Part shown: positions 9,576 through 17,648 of the stretch, one piece after another
How the letters are laid out: every line of letters begins with the position of its first letter
Numbering within the stretch: the first letter of the stretch is position 1
Assembly (NCBI GenBank): GCA_963744305.1
Contig: CAVUTF010000040.1
Coordinates: 248,001-312,000, forward strand
DNA: 64,000 bases
Direction of reading: 5' to 3'
Source of the DNA: FEN-1219 sp963744305
Lineage (GTDB): Bacteria > Pseudomonadota > Gammaproteobacteria > Steroidobacterales > Rariloculaceae
The notes under the pieces: generated by a model
The model's database searches: none
Told to the model about the DNA's origin: nothing
The model's input: the letters and a program-made list of their open reading frames with translations, nothing else
Translations under genes and position numbers: made by a program

Positions 9576-9732
9576 GGGCGGCAACGTTGGAACATCCGAT
9601 TTGCTCGAGGCCCGGCTCTCGAACCAATCAGCCTAACACTTCGGCGTGGCCCAGTATTGAGACGAATCTGCCGCCCGTGAGCTTTGGCGGTAAGATACGG
9701 CCTGCGGCGCAGAATCCGCGCGAGGAGCCTAT

Positions 9733-10050
9733 ATGAACGAGCAGCCTCCCGAGTACGCCCCGAGCGATAGCCGATCCGTGGAAGAGAACCTAAAGTCGCG
9801 CTCGACGTGGCTGCGGCTGCTGTTCATGATCGTCATGGTGTTGATATACGGTATTTCGCGCATCGTCGTGAGCGCGGTAGTCGTGCTCCAGTTCTTTCAC
9901 GTGCTGTTCACGGGCCGTACGAATCCGCAGCTGCTGAAGCTCGGCGAGTCCCTCGCGGCGTATACCTACCAGATCCTGCTGTACCTCACGTTCAACACGG
10001 AGGTGCGGCCCTTCCCGTTCGATGGCGATTGGCCAAACCCGTCGGCGTAG
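9733..10050 (+). CDS. DUF4389-domain membrane protein
   Basis: A 105-residue protein with a polar N-terminus and two hydrophobic helices: WLRLLFMIVMVLIYGISRIV and a weaker one around AAYTYQILLYLTFNTE. Between them is the DUF4389 signature VLQFFHVLFTGRTNPQLLKLG, and it ends RPFPFDGDWP, also conserved. The function of DUF4389 is unknown. A GAGGAG ribosome site stands before the ATG. It is divergent from ygiQ and convergent with the unknown gene to its right. Confidence 0.85.
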   Translation: MNEQPPEYAPSDSRSVEENLKSRSTWLRLLFMIVMVLIYGISRIVVSAVVVLQFFHVLFTGRTNPQLLKLGESLAAYTYQILLYLTFNTEVRPFPFDGDWPNPSA

Positions 10051-10057
10051 TCCCGCA

Positions 10058-10996
10058 TCAGAGCTTCCGCACGACGTTCCCGGTGAGTGTTTCCCTGTTC
10101 GGGGAGAACACCTTGAGCGCTGCGCTCACGTACGGCGTGAGCTGACGTGTGCCGAAGGTCAGAAACCCGACGTTGTGAACTTCCCGCAGCGTTGCTCGGT
10201 AGTGCTCGAGGAGCGCATCCGCGAGCACGGTGCCGCCCTTGCCGACGCTGAGCGCGGCCGACTTCGATAGCAACCGCGCCCGCTCCGGCAGGTTGCCGAC
10301 GGCGGACATCGCGAGCAATGACGACAGCTCGAACACCGAGCGATCCTGCGCGGCCGCTTCGTTACGCAGGTTGGTCCACAATTGCGTGACGGCGCTGGGC
10401 GATGGCAGCTTCGGCGCCGGCAGCTCACGCACCTCGCTCACGAACTTTTCCCACTCCCGCCGCAGACCAGGCACGTCGAGCGGTGGAGCATTGACCGTTT
10501 CGGCGAGTTGCCCAGCGCTGCGCTCGAGGCCCTTCAGCAGTTGATCCATCGTCGTGAACGAGCCGCCTGGAGCGAGCAGCCCCTCTTTTTTCAGTGCCTC
10601 CGTGATTTCGGGAATGAGCTGACGCCCGAAGCCGCAGACATCCGCTACCGCGGCGAGCACCCACACTGGGGATGCCCTGAACAGCAGCACGCCCATGATC
10701 TCTACGCCGTTGCCCGCCGTGCGGCGCAGCAGGAAGTCCTTGCTGAGCTCATCGTCTGCGCGATACACGCCTTGTACCTGGCCGACGTGCTCGATCAAGA
10801 ACCGCAAAGTCGTCTCGACGAGGTTTTGATACAGCCGTCCGCGCCGCACTCCGATCGGTAGCGCCACCGACACCACCTCGCGGATGAGGCCACCCGTCAA
10901 CGCGGAAGCCGACCGCACCGCGCGCTCCGGCAGCGACAGCACGTACGACACGGACGACCGGCGGCTAAACGACTTGATCTTGTCCTTGACCGTCAC
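10058..10996 (-). CDS. Conserved hypothetical protein, coupled to an ABC ATPase
   Basis: A 312-residue protein of unknown family. It has no signal peptide. A weakly hydrophobic stretch around residues 100-120 (NGVEIMGVLLFRASPVWVLA) could be amphipathic or membrane-associated. The rest looks helical, with the C-terminus rich in Arg, Leu and Thr. Its ATG overlaps the stop of the ABC ATPase gene (ATGA at 10993-10996), so the two are translated together and probably act together. It is not a recognisable ABC permease, having too few membrane helices. Confidence 0.6.
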   Translation of the reverse strand: MTVKDKIKSFSRRSSVSYVLSLPERAVRSASALTGGLIREVVSVALPIGVRRGRLYQNLVETTLRFLIEHVGQVQGVYRADDELSKDFLLRRTAGNGVEIMGVLLFRASPVWVLAAVADVCGFGRQLIPEITEALKKEGLLAPGGSFTTMDQLLKGLERSAGQLAETVNAPPLDVPGLRREWEKFVSEVRELPAPKLPSPSAVTQLWTNLRNEAAAQDRSVFELSSLLAMSAVGNLPERARLLSKSAALSVGKGGTVLADALLEHYRATLREVHNVGFLTFGTRQLTPYVSAALKVFSPNRETLTGNVVRKL

Positions 10997-11667
10997 GCAG
11001 GGCTGCTCGACACGATCTTCCCATCGAGCAAATGCACTACGCGATTGGCGTGCGCCGCGTGGGCGGGCGAGTGTGTGGCGATGACGACCGTGGCGCCTTC
11101 GCGATGCAAAGTCGCGAGCATTTGCATCACTTCCCCGCCGTTCTTGCTGTCAAGGTTGCCCGTGGGCTCGTCCGCGAGAATCAACTTCGGGTCGTTGACG
11201 AGCGCGCGCGCAACGGCGACGCGTTGTTGCTCGCCCCCGGAGAGTTGTTCTGGTAATTGCCGCGACCGCCTGTCCAAGCCTACGAGCTCGAGCACCTCGC
11301 GTACGAGCGTGGCTCGGCGCGCCCGCGCGACGTTCTGGTAACGCAGCGGCAACTCCACGTTCTCGTAGACCGTAAGCTCTGCGATGAGGTGAAAGCTCTG
11401 AAAGATGTAGCCGATGTTGCGCTTGCGCAGCTCGGCGAGGTGGCCGGGCGAGCGATAGGAAAGCTCTTGGTCGTCGAACACGTATTTGCCGCTCGAGGGC
11501 TCGTCGATCAGACCGACGATGTTGAGCAGGGTGGACTTGCCGGACCCCGAGGGACCCATGATGGCCACGAATTCGCCGGCGCCGATCGTAAGGTCGATTC
11601 CGTCGAGCGCTGTGGCCTCGGCTTCGGCCTGTGCGTAGCGTTTGCACACGTTCGATAGCTTGATCAA
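10993..11667 (-). CDS. ABC transporter ATP-binding protein, LolD/MacB type
   Basis: A 224-residue nucleotide-binding subunit. It has Walker A GPSGSGKST, Q-loop FQSFHLIAELTVYENVELPL, signature LSGGEQQRVA, Walker B LILADEPTGNLDS and switch His in ATHSP. The AELTVYENVELPL and DEPTGNLDS forms mark the MacB/LolD/FtsE type that pairs with FtsX/MacB-like permeases in lipoprotein export or mechanotransmission. No permease gene lies beside it. The gene downstream, overlapping by four bases, encodes a protein of unknown family. The partner must be encoded elsewhere or be that unknown protein. Confidence 0.9.
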   Translation of the reverse strand: MIKLSNVCKRYAQAEAEATALDGIDLTIGAGEFVAIMGPSGSGKSTLLNIVGLIDEPSSGKYVFDDQELSYRSPGHLAELRKRNIGYIFQSFHLIAELTVYENVELPLRYQNVARARRATLVREVLELVGLDRRSRQLPEQLSGGEQQRVAVARALVNDPKLILADEPTGNLDSKNGGEVMQMLATLHREGATVVIATHSPAHAAHANRVVHLLDGKIVSSSPA

Positions 11668-11865
11668 CTTGCGATGCCCCGCTTCAAGTCTTTCGTTGCT
11701 GAAAGCTTATATGGCAGGTTTCGTGCCAAGCCTATCTCATCCGCTCAACTCTTTGACGAAAATAACAAATCTCCGGTGTGCAGGCGATGTGCGGCGAGAC
11801 GCGTACTAGCTCTTTGCGCCAGTTGTTGACTCAATTGATCAACTGTTTTGCTGCAGGCGAGCGCG

Positions 11866-12408
11866 TCAGTCCGCGTTCTCGTCGGTTTCGGCGGCGCCCC
11901 CGAGAAGGCCATTGAGTCCGTTCGTCCCGAATCCGCCAAGGAGCTTCGCAAGCTGCGCGGGATCGATCGTGCCCGCAACGTTGATGAAGACGGCTTCGCC
12001 GTCGTAGACCATCAGCGTGAGCCCGGTCATCTGCTGCTGATCGACCTTCGTGTAGATGCGAACCTTTTCCGTGCCTTCCTGCACGTAAACCGCTCGTTGC
12101 CAACCCGCGCGCTCGAGCGTCCCGGACGTATCGTCGATGAAGTCGAGCACTGCTTGCTCGTTCTCGATCGTCTCGTACACGCGCACTCGAACGCCTTCGA
12201 TGCCCTTCAGCGCTTCCGCCGCGGACGGGTCAGCCTCGGTCGCTGCAGCGTTGATGAACGCGAGCATCGCGCCGCTCAAGTCGATTTGAACTGTGGGCTC
12301 TCCGGATATTCCCGGGATTTGGCCGAACTCGAAGTAGCCTTGCGCGTGCGCGGTGCCCGCGAGCGCTAGGGCGCACGCGATGCCGGTGAAAATCGTCGTT
12401 CTCGACAT
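11866..12408 (-). CDS. DUF4252-domain exported protein
   Basis: A 180-residue protein with a clear Sec signal peptide (TTIFTGIACALALAGTAHA, cut before QGYFEFG). DUF4252 signatures include VRVYETIE and YVQEGTEKVRIYTKV, with a VYDGEAVFINVAGTIDPAQL strand. The C-terminus is Gly/Asn-rich and acidic. It is the third gene of an operon with an ECF sigma factor and an anti-sigma factor. DUF4252 proteins are often found in such operons, so it is probably an envelope protein under that sigma factor's control; its activity is unknown. Confidence 0.85.
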   Translation of the reverse strand: MSRTTIFTGIACALALAGTAHAQGYFEFGQIPGISGEPTVQIDLSGAMLAFINAAATEADPSAAEALKGIEGVRVRVYETIENEQAVLDFIDDTSGTLERAGWQRAVYVQEGTEKVRIYTKVDQQQMTGLTLMVYDGEAVFINVAGTIDPAQLAKLLGGFGTNGLNGLLGGAAETDENAD

Positions 12409-12412
12409 GCCG

Positions 12413-12946
12413 TTAACCTCCGTTTTCTTGCCCGCGGTCGCGTACGGAATCGCGGCTGACGATCAGCGCTTCGCGTAGACCGTAGCCAACCGCGGCGTTG
12501 ACCTCTTCGTGCGTGACCGCCGCGCTTTTGCGCATGTAGTGCACCGCGAGCTCGAGCTGCTGCATTGCGGCGGCGGTGCGCGGATCCGTTTCCACGAGCG
12601 GCGCCGGCGCAGAACCGATCCATACCGCGACGCCGGCGACGGTTGCTGCAATCGCGAGTGCGCCTAGCGCCGTCGCAATGCGCACGCCCCGATGCGTGCC
12701 GTGAAGCCGTGGAGACGGAATCCGCAGCAGCTGCAGCAGGAACCCGTGGGAAGGGCCGCGTTCCCGCAGGCTGCCGAGCTCGCGGTGCACCGAGCGTGCG
12801 CGCGCTACGGCGCGCCGCAGCCGCGGGTCGTTTTCGAGTGCGCGCTGCATGCGCTCCAGGGCGATGCCCTCGAGGCTGCCATCCGCCATCGACTCTATCT
12901 GGGTCCAAGCCCATTCGCCGTTCAATTCTGTCGGCTCGTCTGTCAT
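12413..12946 (-). CDS. Probable membrane anti-sigma factor
   Basis: A 177-residue protein with a cytoplasmic N-terminal part containing LEGIALERMQRALENDPRLR, a single membrane helix around residues 90-112 (IATALGALAIAATVAGVAVW), and a periplasmic tail rich in helix formers. No zinc-binding HxxxCxxC motif is present, so it is not of the ZAS type. It is assigned by position: its ATG overlaps the stop of the ECF sigma gene (ATGA at 12943-12946) and the DUF4252 gene follows after four bases. A longer ORF exists but overlaps the sigma gene out of frame. Confidence 0.7.
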   Translation of the reverse strand: MTDEPTELNGEWAWTQIESMADGSLEGIALERMQRALENDPRLRRAVARARSVHRELGSLRERGPSHGFLLQLLRIPSPRLHGTHRGVRIATALGALAIAATVAGVAVWIGSAPAPLVETDPRTAAAMQQLELAVHYMRKSAAVTHEEVNAAVGYGLREALIVSRDSVRDRGQENGG

Positions 12947-13431
12947 GAGGACTGCTCCAGCTCGCGCCGCAGGCGTCGCCGCGCGCGATGCAAATACACC
13001 TTCACTTGATTGATGTTCAAGTCGAGGATTCGGGCACAGGACGCGCCGTCCATGCCCTGCAGGTCGAACAGCACGACCAAGCTCCGTTGCGGCTCGGGCA
13101 ATCCGTCGACCAAGCGACGCAGGCGATCGGCGAGCTCGCGTCGTTGGTAATGCCAGGCCGGGTCGCGCTCGTCGGGGGCTTCCGGCCGGCCCGCATCCTC
13201 TTCGGCCACGAGCCGGCGTTGCTTGCGCAGCACGTCGAGACACGTATTTCGCGCCACTTTGAGCAGCCACTCGCGAGGGCGGGCTATCGAATCGTGGCTT
13301 TGCCAGTAGCGCATGAACGCCTCTTGCGTAACATCCTCGGCCTCTCGGTCGCCGCGCAGCAGCGCGCGGGCAAGCCCATACACGGCGCGGTGATGCTGCA
13401 GTACCACCAATCGAAATTGCCACGCGGACAT
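12943..13431 (-). CDS. ECF-type RNA polymerase sigma factor
   Basis: A 162-residue sigma-70 family protein with only regions 2 and 4. Region 2 includes YGLARALLRGDREAEDVTQE and REWLLKVARNTCLDVLRK. Region 4 includes GLPEPQRSLVVLFDLQGMDG and the recognition helix NINQVKVYLHRARRRLRREL. The ATG at 13431 follows GGGGCGAAG; a 48-residue upstream extension is possible but overlaps a probable ECF promoter at 13540-13567. The downstream anti-sigma and DUF4252 genes make a three-gene operon that is probably autoregulated. Confidence 0.88.
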   Translation of the reverse strand: MSAWQFRLVVLQHHRAVYGLARALLRGDREAEDVTQEAFMRYWQSHDSIARPREWLLKVARNTCLDVLRKQRRLVAEEDAGRPEAPDERDPAWHYQRRELADRLRRLVDGLPEPQRSLVVLFDLQGMDGASCARILDLNINQVKVYLHRARRRLRRELEQSS

Positions 13432-13539
13432 CTTCGCCCCTTGCCGCGCGGACGCTTTAGCCGGTAGCTCGGTTGGCGTATGTCGTTCGGCTGGTTCGAC
13501 TCGCTGTGTAGCCACAGAATCATCCGTTCGCACACAGTC

Positions 13540-13567
13540 CAGACGAGTCACTCGCCGGAAAGTTACA
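13540..13567 (-). promoter_or_regulatory. Probable ECF-type promoter of the sigma operon
   Basis: On the minus strand TGTAACTTT (13559-13567) is followed, with 16 bases between the AAC and CGTC cores, by CGTCTG (13540-13545). AAC in the -35 and CGTC in the -10 element is the general pattern of ECF promoters. It lies about 100 bases upstream of the sigma start at 13431 and points at it, so the sigma factor probably activates its own operon. Nothing else is seen in 13432-13760 apart from this and a weak sigma-70-like site for the next unit. Confidence 0.45.
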
Positions 13568-13760
13568 TGGCGCACGTGGGGGACCTATTCGCCGCCGGCG
13601 GCCGTGCAAGAGAGGACCTCCGAGGTGGCCGTTTGGCGCCCCCTAGCGTAACGACCCTCGAGGCGGGTCGCGAGCGCTTTTGCGTCGGGCTTGCACTTGG
13701 CTTTTTTGCTCGAATAAGCGACTCTTAGGGCTGGTCCCACAACCCAAAGGAGGTGATCCC

Positions 13761-13832
13761 ATGTCTAGTGAGAGTCTTGGGGTTTCAGTAGGTCTGCGTT
13801 CTCGACCGATCAACGAGGGCCGCGACCACTAA
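13761..13832 (+). CDS. 23-residue peptide with an extreme Shine-Dalgarno match
   Basis: An ATG at 13761 opens 23 codons ending TAA (MSSESLGVSVGLRSRPINEG, then RDH). The leader has AAAGGAGGTGATCC at 13746-13759, complementary over 14 bases to the 16S rRNA 3' end, with seven bases from GGAGG to the ATG. A weak promoter-like pair (TTGCAC at 13691, AATAAG at 13713, 16-base spacer) lies upstream, and a strong terminator follows at 13863. The peptide has no signal peptide and no recognised family. It may be a true small protein, or the reading part of a small regulatory RNA. Confidence 0.5.
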   Translation: MSSESLGVSVGLRSRPINEGRDH

Positions 13833-13862
13833 TCCTTAGGGGTGCGAGACCCCGTTCTCACG

Positions 13863-13892
13863 GAGGGCCGCGTTGCGGCCCTCTTTCGTTTT
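13863..13892 (+). terminator. Rho-independent terminator of the small transcript
   Basis: GAGGGCCGC at 13863-13871, a three-base loop and GCGGCCCTC at 13875-13883 form a perfect nine-pair stem, followed by TTTCGTTTT. A smaller hairpin (GGGGT, loop GCGAG, ACCCC) lies just before it around 13840. It ends the short unit carrying the 23-codon ORF. The next gene is on the other strand and ends at 13910. Confidence 0.85.
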
Positions 13893-13909
13893 GGGCCCCT
13901 ATGACCGCT

Positions 13910-14221
13910 TCAATCGGTATCGCCCGCCGATTCGAAGCGGGTACGCCAGTATCTCGCCAGCTTGTCCCATTCCTCGATCGCGACCACGAGCCGATGACTG
14001 GCGAGCGCCTCCGCTTTCGCAGCGACAACTGCCCTCAAGATCGGGCTCGCCTGCCCATCTACGCCGTGAATCTGAATGCGGATCCGGTCGCCGACGGCGG
14101 CCGTCGCGAGCTTGACAGGGGCGACAGTGATGGGAATCGCGACTTGGATCGCGCTGCCCACAATGGTCGGACGCTCGATCTCGACGTAATTTCGCGCTGC
14201 GTAGTAGATCGCAACTTGCAT
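13910..14221 (-). CDS. Hypothetical protein
   Basis: A 103-residue ORF with normal amino-acid composition and a strand-rich middle (ERPTIVGSAIQVAIPITVAP, GDRIRIQIHGVDGQ), ending in a helix with VAIEEWDKLARYW. No family is recognised and there is no signal peptide. The opposite strand has a longer ORF (13901-14464), but its composition is Arg/Asp-rich and looks like shadow translation. The interval 14222-14568 to its right (347 bases) shows no credible gene on either strand. Confidence 0.5.
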   Translation of the reverse strand: MQVAIYYAARNYVEIERPTIVGSAIQVAIPITVAPVKLATAAVGDRIRIQIHGVDGQASPILRAVVAAKAEALASHRLVVAIEEWDKLARYWRTRFESAGDTD

Positions 14222-14568
14222 CCCTCAATACCAGCATCGGGCCGCGGCGCGCAAGCGGCACGCGCCGCGCCGAAACCGCCACGCGCGTGCGGAATCGCGC
14301 TAACAACTAGCGAAAATCAGCAGCTGCAAGACGCATGCTCGGAGTGCGAGCGGCGACCGGGTTCCGTGGAAGATCAAAGACTTAGGCGACCGTCGTTCAC
14401 CGTGGCACGGATTCTGCTAACGCAACGCTCGGGTCTCCCGTCAAAGCTTCCGCAATCGGTCTGACCAACCGGTACGGTCTGCTGTTCACATCCTCCCCAA
14501 GGACGCCCAACGGCAGTGCGGCGGGAGACCCGCTCCGGTCCTTTTGCCGTTCGGTCCCGTTTGGATTA
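14222..14568. other. Interval without a recognisable gene
   Basis: A 347-base stretch between the stop of the lytic transglycosylase gene and the start of the hypothetical gene, both on the minus strand. I see no ORF with protein-like composition, no tRNA and no clear terminator with a T run. It should hold the promoter of the hypothetical gene and the end of the transglycosylase transcript. Confidence 0.4.
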
Positions 14569-16557
14569 CTAAGTCCCCGCGGATGTGCGCGCCGGGGATT
14601 TGATCGGCGCGAGCCAAGACTTCGTCTCTTGGCCTTTGCCGTTGCGCAACCAGCCGAACACGACGCTGTGCCAGAGCACGCGCTGCACGTAGTCGCGGGT
14701 CTCGTTGTACGGCACGTTCTCGAGCCAGATGTCCCCTTCCACGGGTTCCTCGGGAAGCCAGCGCTCGACCGCGAGCGGCCCGGCGTTATAAGCGGCGAGG
14801 GCGACGGCGAGTTGGTCGTCGAATCGATCGAGGAGTGTGCGCAAGTGCGTCGCGGCGAGCTCCAGGTTGACCGCCGGGTCGAGCAAGTCGGTCGCACCCG
14901 GCACGGGCCGACGCGCGGCTCGGGCAGCGCTGCGGGCGGTTGCGGGCAGCAGCTGGGCAAGCCCCATCGCGCCGGCGGGCGATATCGCGTCGGCTCGAAA
15001 TAGGCTCTCCTGACGAATCACGCCGTAGAGCAGGGTCTGATCGAGCTTCGTCGAGCGTACTGCCGCGCGCACTTCGTCTGCGTAAGGCTGCGGATACAGC
15101 AGCGCATAATCGAAAAACACGTTTTGCCGCGTGGCCGTGGCGACGGATACATCGTACCAACCCCAGCTCGCCGCGAGATGAATCGCTTGGGTGCGCTCGA
15201 GCTCACCGAGCGCCGCATACTCGGCTGCCCACTCGTTCGTCGCCGCGACGTCGAGCTCGCACAGCTTGAGCTCGCGCGCGCGCACGAAGCCCGGGCGGGA
15301 CGCGAGCGCACGCAGCTCGTCCGGGTCTGCCGGCAAGCTCTCCGGATGCGGCTCGGCGCGCTCGCCGAGGCGAGCGGCTGCGGCCGCAGAATAGTAGTTG
15401 TCGCGCGTGAGCACGGATCGGTACAGCGACCGCGCTTCGTCGCGTGCCCCACGCTGTTCGGTCGCGCGTGCCGCCCAGTAGAGCCACCGCGGCTCCGCCC
15501 GCTGCTCCGCGGACATCGCGTCGATCAAGCGCTCGACGTCTTGCCAGGAGGCGGACCAGAGCGCCGCGCGCGCCCGCCACGCGAGCGCGTAGTCGTCGAG
15601 ATCGGGTGCTGCGACGCGCGCGAAGAACGCCTCCGCCTCGCTGCGTCGATCCCAGGCGAGGCCGAGCGCCAGCGCGAGCGCCGCGCGGCTCACGAGCTCC
15701 GTGTCGAATGAGTACGCCGCGACGAGGTGCTCGTAGCGGGCGAGCGCTGCCGCCGGCTCGTTGCGCGCCAGCTTTCTCCAACCGGCGAGCAAAGCGTCCC
15801 GCTCCACGGCGGCATCGGGCGCTGCGAGCACCGCATCGATCGAGCGCTGAGGGTGGTCCAAGAGGTTCGCCCATTGCAGCAACGGCGCTGCGCGCTGCGG
15901 GCTGAGGCGCCTCGCGACGACGAGCGCGAACGACGTCTCGCCGTTCTGCAGCAGCAAGCGAACTCGTTGCTCGATGAGCTCCTCGGTCATCGCCGGTCGC
16001 TCGCGCAGCCACTCGAACAACGGTTCACATTCGCGAGGCAGCCTTTCGGCCGTGAGCCAGCGCTCGACGACGGCTTGCTCGATCTCTTCGGTTTCCCCCA
16101 GCGCGATCTTTGCACTCAACAATTGACAATGCAGCTGCGCATCGGCGATCTCGGGACGGTAGTGATCTGCGAACGCTCGCAGCTCGTCGCGTCGCACCAA
16201 GCTCTCGAGCCACACTCTGCGCAGGTCGCGTGCGACAGGCTCGGCGTCGTGTGCCTCCAAGAACGCTTGCGCCTCGTCGTCGATCGCCGTCAAGCCTTCG
16301 CCTACGGTATTGAGCGCGCGAGCTATGCGCGCGCGTTGCAGGTAGGGATACAGTGGATACGAGCGCAGAGTAGGGCTGTCTTGCGCTGCGGACGTCGATT
16401 CGTCGACCAGCGCTTGGGCGCGCATGAATTCCGCGCGCGCATCTTCGTAGGGATCGTCCGCGGCAACGGCAGCAGTCGCGGCGAGCGCCGTCAGTGCCGC
16501 TCCGAGCACTAGCTTGGTATGCGTGCGGCGTGAGCCGTCTGAATTGGCGTGCAACAC
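14569..16557 (-). CDS. slt: Soluble lytic murein transglycosylase (Slt70-like)
   Basis: A 662-residue periplasmic enzyme that cleaves the MurNAc-GlcNAc bond of peptidoglycan with 1,6-anhydro product formation. A signal peptide (HTKLVLGAALTALAATAAVA, cut near AADDP) is followed by a long superhelical domain of paired helices. The C-terminal SLT domain has the catalytic Glu in IRQESLFRADAISPAGAMGL, then AQLLPATA and VALAAYNAGPLAVERW. The start is taken as GTG 16557; the longer ORF runs into the next gene. Length fits Slt70 (about 640 residues). It lies 31 bases downstream of the ExbB-like gene. Confidence 0.9.
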   Translation of the reverse strand: MLHANSDGSRRTHTKLVLGAALTALAATAAVAADDPYEDARAEFMRAQALVDESTSAAQDSPTLRSYPLYPYLQRARIARALNTVGEGLTAIDDEAQAFLEAHDAEPVARDLRRVWLESLVRRDELRAFADHYRPEIADAQLHCQLLSAKIALGETEEIEQAVVERWLTAERLPRECEPLFEWLRERPAMTEELIEQRVRLLLQNGETSFALVVARRLSPQRAAPLLQWANLLDHPQRSIDAVLAAPDAAVERDALLAGWRKLARNEPAAALARYEHLVAAYSFDTELVSRAALALALGLAWDRRSEAEAFFARVAAPDLDDYALAWRARAALWSASWQDVERLIDAMSAEQRAEPRWLYWAARATEQRGARDEARSLYRSVLTRDNYYSAAAAARLGERAEPHPESLPADPDELRALASRPGFVRARELKLCELDVAATNEWAAEYAALGELERTQAIHLAASWGWYDVSVATATRQNVFFDYALLYPQPYADEVRAAVRSTKLDQTLLYGVIRQESLFRADAISPAGAMGLAQLLPATARSAARAARRPVPGATDLLDPAVNLELAATHLRTLLDRFDDQLAVALAAYNAGPLAVERWLPEEPVEGDIWLENVPYNETRDYVQRVLWHSVVFGWLRNGKGQETKSWLAPIKSPARTSAGT

Positions 16558-16588
16558 CCACCGAGCATAAAGCAACGGCGGCGGACGG

Positions 16589-17539
16589 TCATGGTCGCCG
16601 TACGGCGACGTCAGCGGCGCTCGCGGGCCGCGAAGGCTCCGGACCGCATGCCCCTCCCGCTTGCTCGCTCTCGATCGCCGCATCAGCGCATCGCAGAACG
16701 GCTTGCACGTCGTTCGCAAAATCGTGCACGGCGGCGCTCGCGCGATCGTTGCGCTTACGTAGCCAGCTCGTTGCGACGATGGCGAGCACTGTGACGGCAA
16801 GCCCGGCGGCCGTCGTGATCAACGCCACACCGATCGGCGCCGACAGGCCTGCGTCCTTCTCGGTGAGCACGCGGTGGATGCCCCACACCGTGCCGAACAA
16901 GCCAATGAACGGTGCGGTTGCGCCGATGGCGTCGAGAAAGACGATGCCGCGCTGCAGTTTCGCATCGACGGCGGCCGCGGATCGCTGTGCCGACATCGCG
17001 ATCCAGTCGTTGCGTTCGATTCCGTCGGTCAACCTGCCTTCCCTATGCCGCGCCGCTTCTAACGCCCCTTCGGCGAGTGCGCGAAACGTGCTTTGCGGGT
17101 CGAGCGTGCGCACGGCCTCGTACATGTTGGGCGCCGTCCAGAAGCTGTGCTCCAGCATTTTCGCGCCGCGCAGCACGAGCTGTTGCTCGCCGAACCTTCG
17201 CAGCACGACGTACGCGCCGCTGCCGAACAGTAGGCCGAGGAGTAGAAGTGTGCCGCGAGCGACGGCGCCGCTTTGCCGCCAGAAGGCGCGCCATCCGCGG
17301 GAGGTGCCGTCTGGTTTCACAGCGGCATGCTCAGCAGCCGCCCCGGCGCGTTCGCTCGGGAGCGTCGGCGCGTGAGCGTTCTCCGGCTCTCTCGCTGCGA
17401 GTTGCGGGGCAGCTTCGACGTCGGTCGTCGCATTCTGCGCGAGAGTCGCGATCGACCAACCAGTCGCGGTAACGAGTACGAGCAGCGAAGCTAGCAGCAA
17501 GCGCTGCCCATTTCGGCTGCGTCGGGAAAAGGCGGCCAC
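16589..17539 (-). CDS. ExbB/TolQ/MotA-family proton-channel protein
   Basis: A 316-residue membrane protein. After an N-terminal signal-like helix (LLLASLLVLVTATGWSIA) and an Ala-rich linker comes the ExbB/TolQ domain. It has helices GTLLLLGLLFGSGAYVVL, DAIGATAPFIGLFGTVWGIH and ALITTAAGLAVTVLAIVATS. The last two are the conserved channel helices that pair with ExbD/TolR. ExbB proteins use proton flow to energise TonB; the periplasmic N-terminal extension is the exbB2-type arrangement. A GGAGG ribosome site precedes the GTG start. No exbD/tolR or tonB gene is next to it, which is unusual; two TonB_C proteins are encoded near 45 kb. Confidence 0.82.
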   Translation of the reverse strand: MAAFSRRSRNGQRLLLASLLVLVTATGWSIATLAQNATTDVEAAPQLAAREPENAHAPTLPSERAGAAAEHAAVKPDGTSRGWRAFWRQSGAVARGTLLLLGLLFGSGAYVVLRRFGEQQLVLRGAKMLEHSFWTAPNMYEAVRTLDPQSTFRALAEGALEAARHREGRLTDGIERNDWIAMSAQRSAAAVDAKLQRGIVFLDAIGATAPFIGLFGTVWGIHRVLTEKDAGLSAPIGVALITTAAGLAVTVLAIVATSWLRKRNDRASAAVHDFANDVQAVLRCADAAIESEQAGGACGPEPSRPASAADVAVRRP

Positions 17540-17648
17540 GGGTTACCTCCTCGTCCGAGAATCGCCCCGCGGCGCATAAGAAATCCATTCCAGCACCAGC
17601 GTGGTGCCATAGGAATTCCATAGGCCGCTGAAGTTCTCGAGGTCGCGA

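Noticed and set aside
11745..11865. Terminator-like palindrome around TCAATTGA after the DUF4252 gene
   Set aside because: The two GTTGA/TCAAC arms are offset by one base from the inner palindrome and no T run follows on the minus strand, so the hairpin is weak.
13746..13759. Possible end of a 16S rRNA gene on the minus strand
   Set aside because: Only the 14 bases of the anti-SD complement match; the conserved 16S sequence that should follow (towards CCAGCCGCAGG) is absent. It is a ribosome binding site.
13901..14464. 187-codon plus-strand ORF opposite the hypothetical gene
   Set aside because: Rich in Arg, Asp and Ser with no strand or helix pattern, while the minus strand has a more protein-like 103-residue ORF.
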